From: Pascua guehoae
Taxonomy: Eukaryota > Basidiomycota > Tremellomycetes > Trichosporonales > Trichosporonaceae
NCBI GenBank assembly: GCA_001600415.1
Contig: BCJX01000008.1
Span: 313,851 to 377,850, forward strand
Length of the DNA: 64,000 bases
Direction: 5' to 3'
Part shown: positions 35,772 through 46,505 of the stretch, piece by piece
Layout: each line of letters starts with the position of its first letter
Numbering within the stretch: the stretch's first letter is position 1
Notes under the pieces: generated by a model
What the model was told of the DNA's origin: nothing
What the model saw: only the letters and a program-made list of their open reading frames with translations
Database searches by the model: none
Program-made: the position numbers and the translations under genes

Positions 35772-36479
35772 GACACTGACAAAATAACGACGCGCGCCTG
35801 TCCCGAAACCAGGGCGGGTCTTTGGCATGTCCCCGAGTGCTGCACAAGGAGGCCAGTGAAGAGGTCCGAGACCAAAACGGACGCAGGTGGTATCCTAAAC
35901 CGCCACCGAGTGTACTCGTCCTGGGTTGTTGGCGGCAATCGATGCACTCTACTTCATAGCCTGGGCATCAATGCTCTGGAAGACGTCCTTCCATGAGAGC
36001 AGGCGATTCCGCTCGCGCACAAGGCCTGCGTGTTGCCCAAACTGGACTGTATCGAGTGCTTGGAGGATTGATCTCCTCGGTCTGTGCCCCTCAGACTTGT
36101 CCGGACAGAGGTCTGACTTTGCTGTGCACTCTGTACACTCTATACGAGGCCGACGCGCAAAGGGGAAATAATGTGTCGCGTTGGTGTGGCACACCTCCAC
36201 AGACACAGTCACGCTAGCCCGTCAGCGTGGTGCCATCTGCCACACGCCCACTACACCGAGCCAGCTTCGAGGGTAAACCCGACAGCTATACTTGCTGTGA
36301 ATAGCCTCGATGGCCGCAATCCTCCCAACGAGTCTGTTAGCAGCCACCAATCGCAGGGTACTCTAGCCACGCAACGCCACACCCCGCGCGATGGCCTGCA
36401 CGACCCCATCGACCTCGAGTCCTGCCGCAAACCTCCTCACCGCGGTGTTGAGGACTATGTATCGTTCCCAAGCGCCATG

Positions 36480-36560
36480 GCAACAGTCAACATGTCAACA
36501 GTCAACATGTCAACAGTCAACATGTCAACATGGCAACATGTCAACATGTCAACGCCAACA
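36480..36560. repeat. 15-bp minisatellite (GTCAACATGTCAACA)
   Basis: About five tandem copies, the right ones degenerate (GGCAACATGTCAAC, GCCAACACGCC). The unit itself contains the inner repeat TCAACA and no gene is nearby. Confidence 0.85.
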
Positions 36561-37152
36561 CGCCAACATTTATACGCCGTCCCAAATCTCGCCCACGCCC
36601 CAAACAGTTCGGCAACAAACAGCGCCGTTCGGTCACAACATGCCACACCTACTTGCGTCAGGTTCATCTCGGCACCCTGCTCAGCCACTAGCAGCAGTGA
36701 CCTGCACTGCAAAGTACGGTTCATTCGACACCAACCAAGGGGGGTAACCGACGACCCCCGCGATGCTGTGGGTGGCCGGGCAAGATTAGTCGCAGTCCCC
36801 AGGTCTGGAAAGGGTCCGAGGCAATAGTCTGAGGTCTTGAGGGTGACCTACCCAGACGTTGCTGCGCCCGCGGAGTGAATAACAGTAGAGGGCTGGGGAT
36901 GACAGCTATCTGAGAGCTGTCAAGAAGAGCTACCAAAGAGCTACGAAACCAGAGCTCAACCACAGCCTCCGAGAAGCTCGAGACCCAACTTGCCCCACAC
37001 AGCACGCTCGCCCATGTATAAACTATTCATGACAAGATGACCCGGGTGCTACGTCTAAACTAGGAATGACAATAACATGCGTGTACTGTGCAACAGCATT
37101 TGTCCGTTCTCCCTTGTCCCCTCCAGCCTCTGCCTCCACCTCTACCTCAACC

Positions 37153-40001
37153 TCACTCGCCGTGGCGCTTCTTGCGCTCCGACTTGATCTCAACAATGAC
37201 ATTGACAGTCATGAGCGTGACGTACGCGACGAGGAGGCACGCGGCCCAGCGCCTGTCAATGAGGTACTTGTTGAGGGGCACGACAACGGCGGTGCCGAGG
37301 AGAATGAGGATGAGGCCCGTGCCGCTGACCCAGAGCGTGGGTGAAAAGTTGATCATGACGGGCGCGTGCGTGGGCGACGAGAGAATCGAGTACGAGCCCG
37401 CGCCGCCGACGCCGAGGAGGAGGTTGAGCATGGGCCCGCCAAAGCACGCCGCGTACGCCATGTTGGGGGCAAACTGGGCAATGGTGACGTTGGCGACGAG
37501 GTCGGCGAGCGAGTTGCCCACGGCGAAGACTGGGCATGTTAGTACGGGGGGAGGTTGGATGTGCATGGGTGGCAGACGTACTGGTGAGACCAATGATGGC
37601 TTCGCTGAGACCGAAAATCTCGCCAAATGTCTGGAGGACGGCGACGACCTCGTCGGCAATGCACGCGATCCACACCATGCTGCAGATAAAGCCCGCACAG
37701 CACCGGACGAGGCGCCATGGCTGGGTGGTACCGTCCGTGGCAAATGTGTACGTGAGGCCGCCGGCAATGGCGCCGGCAATGCCCGCACCGAGCATGACCC
37801 AGCCGAGATAGTCTTCATCCTGGAAGGCGAGGTAGGCGCAGATCAACGGCCCAAAGAAGCACTGGGCCGCGGCGAGCTGCGGGTAAAAGCTCAGCGGGTC
37901 GCAACCGTCGTCGGACGAGCAATCTGTCGAGCATTGTGACCCGGAAATCGACCCACGCGGCGACATCTTGCCGTCTGCAGCGCGGCGCATGTGGTCGAGC
38001 GACGCCGAGACACCGCTCTCCACAAGGTGGTGCAGCTCTTCGCCAATCTCGGGGCGAATTGGCCCATCATCGTCATCGTCACGACCCGTGGCGTCCATGA
38101 GCGGCTCGTCGTCGTCGACGGGGAGCGCGACGCCGCCCTCGTCGCCGCGCCCGTCGTCGACAACGGGGAGTGTCAAGGTGAGAATAAAGATGGACGGCGT
38201 CGAGAACACGGCCAGCGCCATGCCGAGGAGTGACTTGTGGCGGAACCCGCGGAGGGCAGGGAACAGTGCATGGAGCATCTCGCAGATGGCAGTGTGCACA
38301 TGTCCTGCTACCCTGGTAGCCATCTCGGTCGCCGTGTTTGTGCGTGTGAGAGGCATAATGGGCTCGAATTCTGCACCCTCGGGGTCCACAACGGCAATCG
38401 CAGGCACCGACTCGACGGGCGACACGGGTACCGAGCGCGCTGGTGTGTCTGCACTGGGGATCGTGAGCTGTAATGGCCTGTTTCGTGGGGAGCGAGGGGC
38501 AAGGTTTGGAGTTGCAGGGTACGCAGGGGTCGCCGGCGGGATTGGCGAGAGAAGTACTTCTTCGGCCGAATCTTGCTCGCCAAGGCCAGGAGGAGGGGAC
38601 GGCGAGGCCGCAACAGTGCTGAGCGGTGGTTGGTAATCATCCGACGACGCGGTGCGAGACCGCGCCCTCCGGCGTCCGCTCCCGCTGGCACGGCGGATCA
38701 GTGCGGGCTCAATGGCCGAAAAGCCATGCGACGACGAACGGTGGTGCAAGTGGTGGGGGTTGGTGTGGTGGACAAACTCGGCCTCTGGCGATGGACTTGA
38801 TGGGCGGCTGCCGCCACGCGACGACGCCGGCGTCTTGTCCTTGCGCAAAGAGTTGACAACATCGCGGAACTCGACCGCACCCAGGAGCGAAAAGCCAGCT
38901 CGGGGCATGTCGGCGTCAGAGTCGTCTGGGATGGAAATTGCCGACGGGCGGCGGTGACGCGACGACGACAAGGTCGCCGGCGTCGCCGGCGTCAAGGGTG
39001 TCAAGGGCGTTTCGGGAACGAGCGGCGTGTCGGCTTCGTCGTCGGCAGGTACTCCGATAATACGCTCCGTGTCGTCACGCTTCCACCCCATCGCGGCGTA
39101 TTCCTTTTGACGGCGCTGGCGCACCGTCCACCAGTTGTGGGCAACGACATAGAGCACATAGCACACGTAGAGTGCCACCATCCCACCAGACTCGCGGAGC
39201 GTGAGCTTGCCATCGCGCAGCACGAGCATGAGGAGGAGGACGGCGAGTGTGAAGAATGCCGCATCGCGCAGAAACGGGTGGCGCGGGACATGGAAGGGCG
39301 TGACCATTGCAATGCTCCCGACGACAATCGACGTGATAAAGCTCGCCGCGCCAATGAGCTCGCCGACTGCGAGGCCAAACGTGCCTTGCCGCACTGTAGC
39401 AAACGTCGAGAACACATCGGGACTGCCGTTGCCGAATGCCAGGAGCGTGACGCCGGCCGTCGTCTCCGAGAGGCCCATGTAGGACGCCGCAGTGGCAAGG
39501 TTGGGGCAGAAGAAGTCGCTCGCCGTGATGCCGATCGAGTTGAACAGGAACAGCAGCAGGAAGACGAGGAATGCGACGTAGAGCGGCCGCAGGTGCTCGG
39601 GAGTAGCCTCGTACAACGCAAGGTAGTTGATTCCAAAGAGCGTGCCGCCATTCTCGTCGGGGTGAGCCGGCGGGTCCTGCTCGTCAGCACAGGGGTTCAG
39701 TCGGCGACAGAGGCAGACTTGGGATGAGGAACATCTGGAGGCCCATCTCCCCATGCCATCATGCTGTCAACGTTGCGAAATCGCCACTCACCTCGCCAAT
39801 GGCAGCATCACGTGCTGCCAACCGCGCCAAACGAGCTATCCTGCGCGCCGGTGCGGGTGCGTCGACACCGCGCAGCCGTGGTCCGACAGCGACGCAGATG
39901 GCCAGTGTCGCCGCGATGAGTACCCAGGCGAGGACTCGATGGCCTGTACGGATCTTTCGGCCCTTGGTCGGGCCGCGCGACGCGGTGCGAGGGTGGGTCA
40001 T
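37153..40001 (-). CDS. Cation/Ca2+ exchanger (CaCA family, NCLX-like)
   Basis: The three minus-strand exons are 40001-39792, 39676-37582 and 37529-37153, total 893 residues. A hydrophobic N-terminal helix acts as signal anchor (LAWVLIAATLAICVAV). The first helix bundle contains the alpha-1 repeat SETTAGVTLLAFGNGSPDVF, and the second bundle contains the alpha-2 repeat split by intron 2 (SEAIIGLT, then IFAVGNSLADLVANVTIAQF). A cytosolic loop of about 400 residues between them is rich in Ser, Pro and Asp. The family exchanges Ca2+ for Na+, K+ or H+ across vacuole, ER or mitochondrial membranes. The GNGSPD/GNSLAD pair puts it nearer NCKX6/NCLX-like proteins than vacuolar Vcx1. Exon 2 may begin a little upstream: a Cys-containing stretch typical of NCLX (NPCADEQ) precedes it, but no acceptor there keeps frame. 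Confidence 0.88.
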
Positions 40002-40985
40002 GATGAACCCAGGTGCCAGGACACCCACAATCGAGAGTGGAGGAGGTTTGTCACGATGGGAAACACGACGGGCGAGCGGGAGGAAGGACGGGGGCGCAAG
40101 TGTGGGTCCGGCGGCGATGGTCTCTCGCTTATCTTGGCCGGTGTAGACAATGGACGAAAGGAAGAGATGGGAGGATGGGAGGGTGGAACAACGAGGGGCG
40201 GTGCAGGAACGAGTTGATGATGTCGATGGATGGATGATGGCAGTTTGGATTGAAATGGGAGTATTTGGCGGGATGGACCGGCCGAACAAGTCTGGGCTGG
40301 GCTGGGTGCTGGGTGGCCAAGACAATGGCAAAGGAGGGCAAGGGGGCGCCTCGCCCATGTGGGCCAAATGACGTTGAGGGAAAGAATAACCCACCTTCCC
40401 TGGGTCGGATGCCCTTGGCGCCACCAATGTCTCCACCGCACAGGGCCCCACTCGTGCCGATTGGTGCAACATGCAACAACTCTGGCTCCGAAACCAAAAT
40501 GTTGCTGACAGAGCGTCTCGGGTGGGTTGATGGTGCTCTGATGTAAAGTGTTGGGTTCCAAAATGTTGAAACGTGAGAATCGCAAAGAGTACGCGTGTGC
40601 ATACGTCGACTGTTTGGTCCACAGGTGCGCAGGTGGCCCATCCACGCACGTCTCGAGATTTTGTGCGATTGCCAAGGGCGTCGCACCAATCTTGGAATTA
40701 CGGCCACGCGACACCGAACGCGCAACGCGAACGCATCGAGAACGAGGCAAACAATGGCCACTAGCACAATAGACTGGATTTGGCCCCCTTTGATTGGAGT
40801 ACATACACAACTAGAGGGATAGTGGGTGGTTGTCATTGCAGTAGTGCACACAGTGGTGCACGCTATGGTGGCAACTCCCTGATGGACCGACATCGTTTCC
40901 GACGAGCGGCATGTGAGTACTCCTCACTGCCGGGGTAAAGTGGACATGAACATGGCAATTATAATACATGCAGATGATACTTGAC
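40002..40985. other. Promoter region of the exchanger, 3' flank of the AEC gene
   Basis: Two minus-strand genes follow each other here. I see no gene or clear element in this stretch. Confidence 0.45.
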
Positions 40986-43274
40986 TCAATGTTCCACGAC
41001 ATACAATGCAACCGCAGCAAGGGCACTGGGAGTCAGCGGTGGGAGAGAAGGACCGCGCATTCGAAACACTCACGTTGACAACACAAACATGGCGGCATCT
41101 AGAGGTTAGCAACCCTTTAAAACTGCACACAGACCCAAACTGAGAGGACTTACATTGCAATAGCAAGAAACTTGCCAAGGTGTGTGCTGTACCGGCGGGG
41201 TTGTAGAGCTGCGTGATTACGAGCTGGTTGACGGAGGCTGGTGTGCCAGACAGGAGGATTGCGACAAATGTCCGGACTGTCACCTGGTCAGCAGGGAGTC
41301 TCAGGTCACATAAAGTAGCTTCTTACTCTTGTCCGCGGGAGGGAACATGCCCGTATTCCGTTGAAGTGCTAGCACGATGAATCTGTACTGAGTCAGCCGA
41401 AGAAAAACCTTGGCTAGAAGGAGAGACTTACACAGAGATAACGGGAACGAGGACCACTGCGCTAGGTAAGCTTGTGGCTTCTCGCAGGACGACAGTACTA
41501 CTTACTCTTCCCAAGTGTCATGGACACAATGGCCATTGCTGGAACATCTCGCCAGCGTGATGGGATCTAACCGTGTTAGTATCTGCCTTCGAACGCAGGG
41601 GTTCCGGACACTTTGCACCCACTTTGAGACGAGCAAAGCTGGCGCCGAGGAGAAGCAGGGCCAAGGGGACAGCCAGTTCGCCCAAGAACTCGGTAGTTTC
41701 GAGGATAAAGTACAGGGGCGGGTTTCCATCGGGGGCATTGGGCATCTTGGACCCCGTCCACCCGGGCACAGGGGTGATGAGAGCCTTGAGCGGGCGGACG
41801 AGGGCGCAGGGGAGGCCGATGATGACCGACCAAGTTGGCGGGGGAGTGTTTTTCAAAACCGACACGACCCTGTCGCGGATTGTTCTGCGGGGGTTACCCA
41901 GCGAGGGCGTGGATGAAGACTCGACGTGGGTGTATGGCTGGTCGCAGGGCGAGTCTGGAGTTCGCGTGGGCGTTGGTGGCTTTTCGGACTTGGTGGCATC
42001 GTCGTCTTCCATGGGATCCTCCGAGGGGCCAGCACCCTCGAGCGGTGTGGTGGCTGCAATGCGTGGTGTCGACTCCATGCGCGCCGTGAACGACGACGTG
42101 CGTGACTTTAGCCGTGTGGGTGCTGTGCCGTCCACAAAACCGCGGGACTGGCTGGTACCAGAATGATAGTAGCCGCGTCCCGTCCTCGAACGGCTGCGCA
42201 TCGGCAGCTCCGTGTCCACGTCGTCTACCTCGGTGATGCTGCTCGTGCTCGTCTCTTCCGCCTCTGGTGAAGCCCTCTCCTTGATATCACGAGGACGTTT
42301 CGAGCCCCCGAGATAGTCCGACAGCCGCTGCGGGACGCGCCTCATCCGCACCAGCCGAGCCTTCCACCGCTGCCGCAATGGAGCGGGGTCGTCCAACATC
42401 AAGTCTTCGACAAAGTCCCAAGCCGTCATCTGGGCATTGTCAGTTTTCACCTCGCGCATCGGATATAGGACGCACCTTGTGGACGCCGAGGGCAAAGAAT
42501 GTCGAGTTCATGACGAGGACAAAGATGCTGCGCCTCGTCAGCGCGAGCAGAGTCGAATCACTGCCACTCACGCAATGTACGCCACGCCCAGGTCGACATC
42601 CGTGGCGGGGTTAAATGGCGCCTCCTTGGCCATGGTCTGCACGACCGCAGTGGGCAGGTTGCCTGTGGGTCAGTCAGGTGGAGGTCGTGAAGCACGAGTT
42701 TAGACGCGAGTTTAGACACGATACATACCCCAGTTGGAGCAAACTCCCATCTGGTAAAGAGGTCAGCAAACACTCCACCCTCGTCACCGTCAACCAAACA
42801 CACTCACGACCAATATACCCCAGCGAAAGTCTTTGGGCACAAACATAATCTCCCTCACTACAAGAGCACAGAGCAGGCCGAGCGCCTCATACACGACCGC
42901 CACGAGGATCAATGGTCCAAAGGCGGCAGCATTGTCGTTGTCGAACGCGGCCACCATCGAGCTGAAGATGAGGCAAGGCAGCGCGAGGTTCTATGTCCAT
43001 GAGCAACCGAGAACCGCGCCAATTATCGTCGCCTTGCCCATTCACTACGAACTTACCATCACGACGAGGCTCATTCCCTTTGTACTTGCAGACGACAGTG
43101 CTCCAGCCTTGGCAATGATAAACCCGCCCCCAATGCACAGCGCCATCTTCACCGTCGGCATGAACGCTACCGCGTGTCAGCAGGACGCGCGACGGTGGGC
43201 GAATCACCACCCCGAACGGGATTGTATGTACCTTTATAGATAATCTCCCCGGCAGTGCCGGCTGATTGCGACAT
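40986..43274 (-). CDS. Auxin efflux carrier (AEC) family membrane transporter
   Basis: Thirteen minus-strand exons (43274-43232, 43166-43057, 42990-42808, 42750-42729, 42662-42572, 42527-42476, 42429-41623, 41566-41506, 41456-41432, 41382-41327, 41276-41154, 41098-41074, 41025-40986) join to 545 residues. Helices with AEC hallmarks appear in the N-terminal half: NLALPCLIFSSM, GVCSNWGNLPTAVVQ (the G-N-x-G/N-L-P motif) and FVLVMNSTFFALG. A hydrophilic loop of about 190 residues sits in exon 7. The C-terminal bundle includes FLGELAVPLALLLLGASFA, TFVAILLSGTPASVNQLVIT and the final VLSTALAAVALYVVEH helix. The fungal relatives (Ecm3-like) are of unknown substrate. Exons 4, 9 and 12 are only 22, 25 and 25 nt. 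Confidence 0.87.
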
Positions 43275-44328
43275 GGCGGTGATGGTGTCGAGGAGCGGGG
43301 GTGGAAATGGGACGCGCTAGGTGAGTACCACTCTTGTGACATGGGACAGTGGGCGAGTACCGCCAGCGTGCAGCGTGCAGCGTGCGAGTGCGGATGATGC
43401 CACTGGTGATTGGTGACGAGCAACGAGCAAACCTGCTATGGACTGTGGGCTCTCGTCGTCTGTGAGACTTGTCGACTCGTTGACTAGACACGAGTGTGAG
43501 TAAGCTGTAGAGTAGGTACAGAGACATACAGCTCGACTCCAGAGCTCCAAAGGTTGTGACAGCCCGGCCGTGAGGGACGGCGGGGCAGATGATGAGAGTG
43601 GAAAACGGCGTTGGAGATGACCGATGTGGGTGGGCCGGACCGGCGGACCGAGGTGCCGAACCCCGATCGGCACGTGGCATCTCGGCGATCAACGATCGAC
43701 ATGCGACCACTGGTAAAGACGCGTTACCCAGCCATGCCAGCCATGTATCATGCTGCATGTATGCATGGTGACTTGGGTGTTGGAATGTATCCTCATGCCT
43801 GCTTTGCATTGCGCTTTTGAGCAGGACGAACAGAGTACACCCCTCCTTTCGCTGGTTGTCTGCCCTCTCAAGATCAGATAACCTACACCCAAACTGACCC
43901 TCACCGGCTTTCGTAATCAGATCGCCGCAGTTCACTGACCCCAGCAGCCAGCAGCCAGCAGCGAGTAGCCAATCATGGACCAGCTCCCCGTGGGATATTC
44001 GCAGCACCGTGGCATCGAGGCTCGCTCGACTCTGCATTGTCCGCCGTACAGAAGCGGGGCCGATACGGAGCGCAAGCAGAAACGCGAGACAACGTCCGAG
44101 CAGCCACAGCAGAAAGAATTACTCAGGCACCGGCCCGCGGAGCTGTTACCGCCGGCCTGGGGTTGACAACAGAAACAACGCAGCAAAATAAAACCCAGAG
44201 CACCTGCACGCAACACGAACGAGCACTCTCCTGGGCATCTCTTGAGCGAGGTGCAGCTCTACTCCAACCCCCCCCCCCCCCCCCCCCCCCCCTTCCCGCA
44301 GACCTGCCCCCGACCCCACCGCACGCCA
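43275..44328. other. Divergent promoter region ending in a C25 homopolymer
   Basis: Between the AEC transporter and oxidoreductase starts. No gene is visible. A pure run of about 25 C lies at 44268-44292, in the presumed oxidoreductase 5' leader. Confidence 0.5.
44268..44292. repeat. C25 homopolymer tract
   Basis: About 25 consecutive C, ending 36 bases before the ATG at 44329. Length may vary by assembly error. Confidence 0.8.
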
Positions 44329-46184
44329 ATGACCCCCCGCGTCCGCCTCGCCGTCGCCGGCGCCGGCCTCATCGGCACCCGCCACATGCAAGAGATCGCC
44401 TCCTCCCCCTTAGCCGACCTATGCGCCATCGTCGACCCCTCCCCCGCCGCCGCCCGCGTGGCAGACACGTACGGTGTAAAACTATACACATCCCTAACCG
44501 ACCTCCTCTGCGCGGATAAACCCGACGGAATCATCCTCGCGACGCCCAACAAGCTCCACGTCGCGGGGGCGCTCGAGTGTATCGCCGCCGGCGTGCCGGT
44601 GCTCGTGGAGAAGCCGCTCAGTGACGACGTCGCGTCTGCCCGGGCCCTCGTTGAGATGGCTGAGAGGGAAGGTGTGCCTGTTCTTACGGGGCATCATCGG
44701 AATTACTCGCCGATCATGGCGGGCGCGCGCGAGGTGGTCAAGAGTGGGCGGTTGGGGCGGATTGTTGCTGTTATGGGCTCGGCGCTGTTTTACAAGGTGC
44801 GTCCGGAGGGGTGGGGATGGGGTACGGTTGTTGGTGCAAGTAGGAGGGCGAGGGTTGATGGGAGCCAGGGGGCGGGGGAATTGGGCGTGTCGAGCAAGTG
44901 GGCGTGTCGAAGTGTGCCCGTCGAAGAAGTGGGCCCCCCGAAGAAGTGGGCCCGTCAAGAAACAGACTCAGCTGAGGAAGCAGATGAGACAGCGACGGGG
45001 AAAGAAGAGCAAAAGGGGCAGAAGGGTGGAAGGAGCAGGCAATGAGAGCGCAGCAGACGGCGTTGGCGCAGATGAGGTGGAATCGGCGTACGGGAAGTGG
45101 GCGCCGGTGTATCCTGCTGTCCGCAATTGTGGTTCACTGCCCTGCAGCCCAACGCTCTCGCCACATCTTTTCCTTGGGTCTTGTCTGAAAAGCAACTGTC
45201 CCTCCATCACGCTCCAACGGGAATGTCTCGTTGGCCGTGTGCAAGCCCTCCCAGCGAGGTTGTCGTGACATCTGTCCGAGCCAGGTTATCCTAACAGGGG
45301 TGTCCAAAGCTGTGGTGACACGGCTGCTCGAACGGGACTGTGGTGACACGGCTGCTCGAACGGGGCTGTGGTAACAGAGCTGTCGCAGTAGGCCTGGTCC
45401 AACAGGGCGGCTCCAACAGAGCTGCCCAAACGGGCTGTTCCAGATATTGTTGGACACGTGTCCTCTGCACCTATCCCCCCGATCCCTATACCACACGACA
45501 CCTCGTCCCTACGATGCGGCCGATGTGGCGGGCGGTAGTGTGAGGTTGAGGTGACTGGGTGTGGAGGACGGCACTCGGAGTGGTAAACAGAGGCGGGGGG
45601 TGGGAGAAACGAGCTGCGAGGCGGCCTGAACCGACCGAGTTGAGAGACGGCGAACCGAACGAGCTGGGAGGCGGCGAACCGAAAGAGTTGAGAGACGGCG
45701 AGCCGAACGAGTTGAGACCGCCCAGCACCGAGTCAACACACACACAACACCCCTTGCCCAACGACGCAAACTAACCCCCAGCCCGACGACTACTTCTCCG
45801 CCAACGGCGGCTGGCGCCGGTCCCCCGGCGGCGGCCCGATCCTCATCAACCTCACACACGACCTAAACGCCCTCCTGACCCTCCTGGGCCCCATCGTCTC
45901 GGTGCAAGCGAGCACGTCCAACAGTACGCGCAAGTTCGAGGTCGAGGACACGGCCGCGGTGATCCTGCGCTTTGCGTCGGGTGCGCTGGGGACGTTTATC
46001 GTGTCTGACACTGCGGCGTCGGCGCGGAGCTGGGAGCAGACGAGCGGGGAGAATGGGGATTATGCGTGGTATCCCGACGAGTGCTATCATGTTGTCGGGA
46101 CGAAGGGGAGTGTGGACGTGCCGACGTTGAGGGTGAGGGTGTTTGGGGGGGAGGGGAGTTGGTATACGCCGGGGGGGGAGGGGG
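44329..46184 (+). CDS. Gfo/Idh/MocA-family oxidoreductase, 3' end lost in a gap
   Basis: Exon 1 (44329-44796, 156 codons) has the Rossmann motif VAGAGLIG (residues 9-16), the strand-end IVDPS, and the EKP motif (94-96) followed by LTGHHRNYSP. Exon 2 begins at 45782 with PDDYFSANGGWRR and contains GGGPILINLTHDLN, where His is the expected catalytic residue. It runs in frame for 134 codons until the N run at 46185. So 290 residues are visible, against about 370-390 in the family. The missing 80-100 residues could fit inside the 321-base gap. The enzyme is an NAD(P)-dependent sugar or myo-inositol dehydrogenase-like protein of unknown substrate. The intron of 985 nt is unusually long and carries two minisatellites. 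Confidence 0.85.
45310..45375. repeat. 28-bp tandem repeat in an intron
   Basis: Copies start at 45310, 45338 and (partial) 45366, with unit CTGTGGTGACACGGCTGCTC plus GAACGGGA. It lies in the oxidoreductase intron. Confidence 0.8.
45611..45723. repeat. 24-bp tandem repeat in an intron, open in both strands
   Basis: Units at 45637-45660, 45661-45684 and 45685-45708, with partial copies on both sides. A typical unit is GAGTTGAGAGACGGCGAACC plus GAAC. Because 24 is a multiple of three the array reads as an octapeptide repeat on either strand, but no gene model uses it. Confidence 0.8.
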
Positions 46185-46505
46185 NNNNNNNNNNNNNNNN
46201 NNNNNNNNNNNNNNNNNNNNNNNNNNNNNNNNNNNNNNNNNNNNNNNNNNNNNNNNNNNNNNNNNNNNNNNNNNNNNNNNNNNNNNNNNNNNNNNNNNNN
46301 NNNNNNNNNNNNNNNNNNNNNNNNNNNNNNNNNNNNNNNNNNNNNNNNNNNNNNNNNNNNNNNNNNNNNNNNNNNNNNNNNNNNNNNNNNNNNNNNNNNN
46401 NNNNNNNNNNNNNNNNNNNNNNNNNNNNNNNNNNNNNNNNNNNNNNNNNNNNNNNNNNNNNNNNNNNNNNNNNNNNNNNNNNNNNNNNNNNNNNNNNNNN
46501 NNNNN
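46185..46505. other. Assembly gap of 321 N in a G-rich tract
   Basis: The flanks are strings of G with single A or T (46140-46184 and 46506-46560). The unresolved sequence is therefore probably a G-rich low-complexity repeat. It cuts the oxidoreductase gene. Confidence 0.95.

Larger units (their letters stand above)
33295..37152. other. 3.9-kb gene-poor region with several tandem repeats
   Basis: No standard gene could be supported apart from a weak small candidate (35548-35771). The region holds a CCCACAG heptamer array (33652-33684), an 18-bp triple repeat (34351-34404), a 38-bp-spaced duplication (35266-35335) and a 15-bp minisatellite (36480-36560). Open frames here are short and have biased composition. 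Confidence 0.5.
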
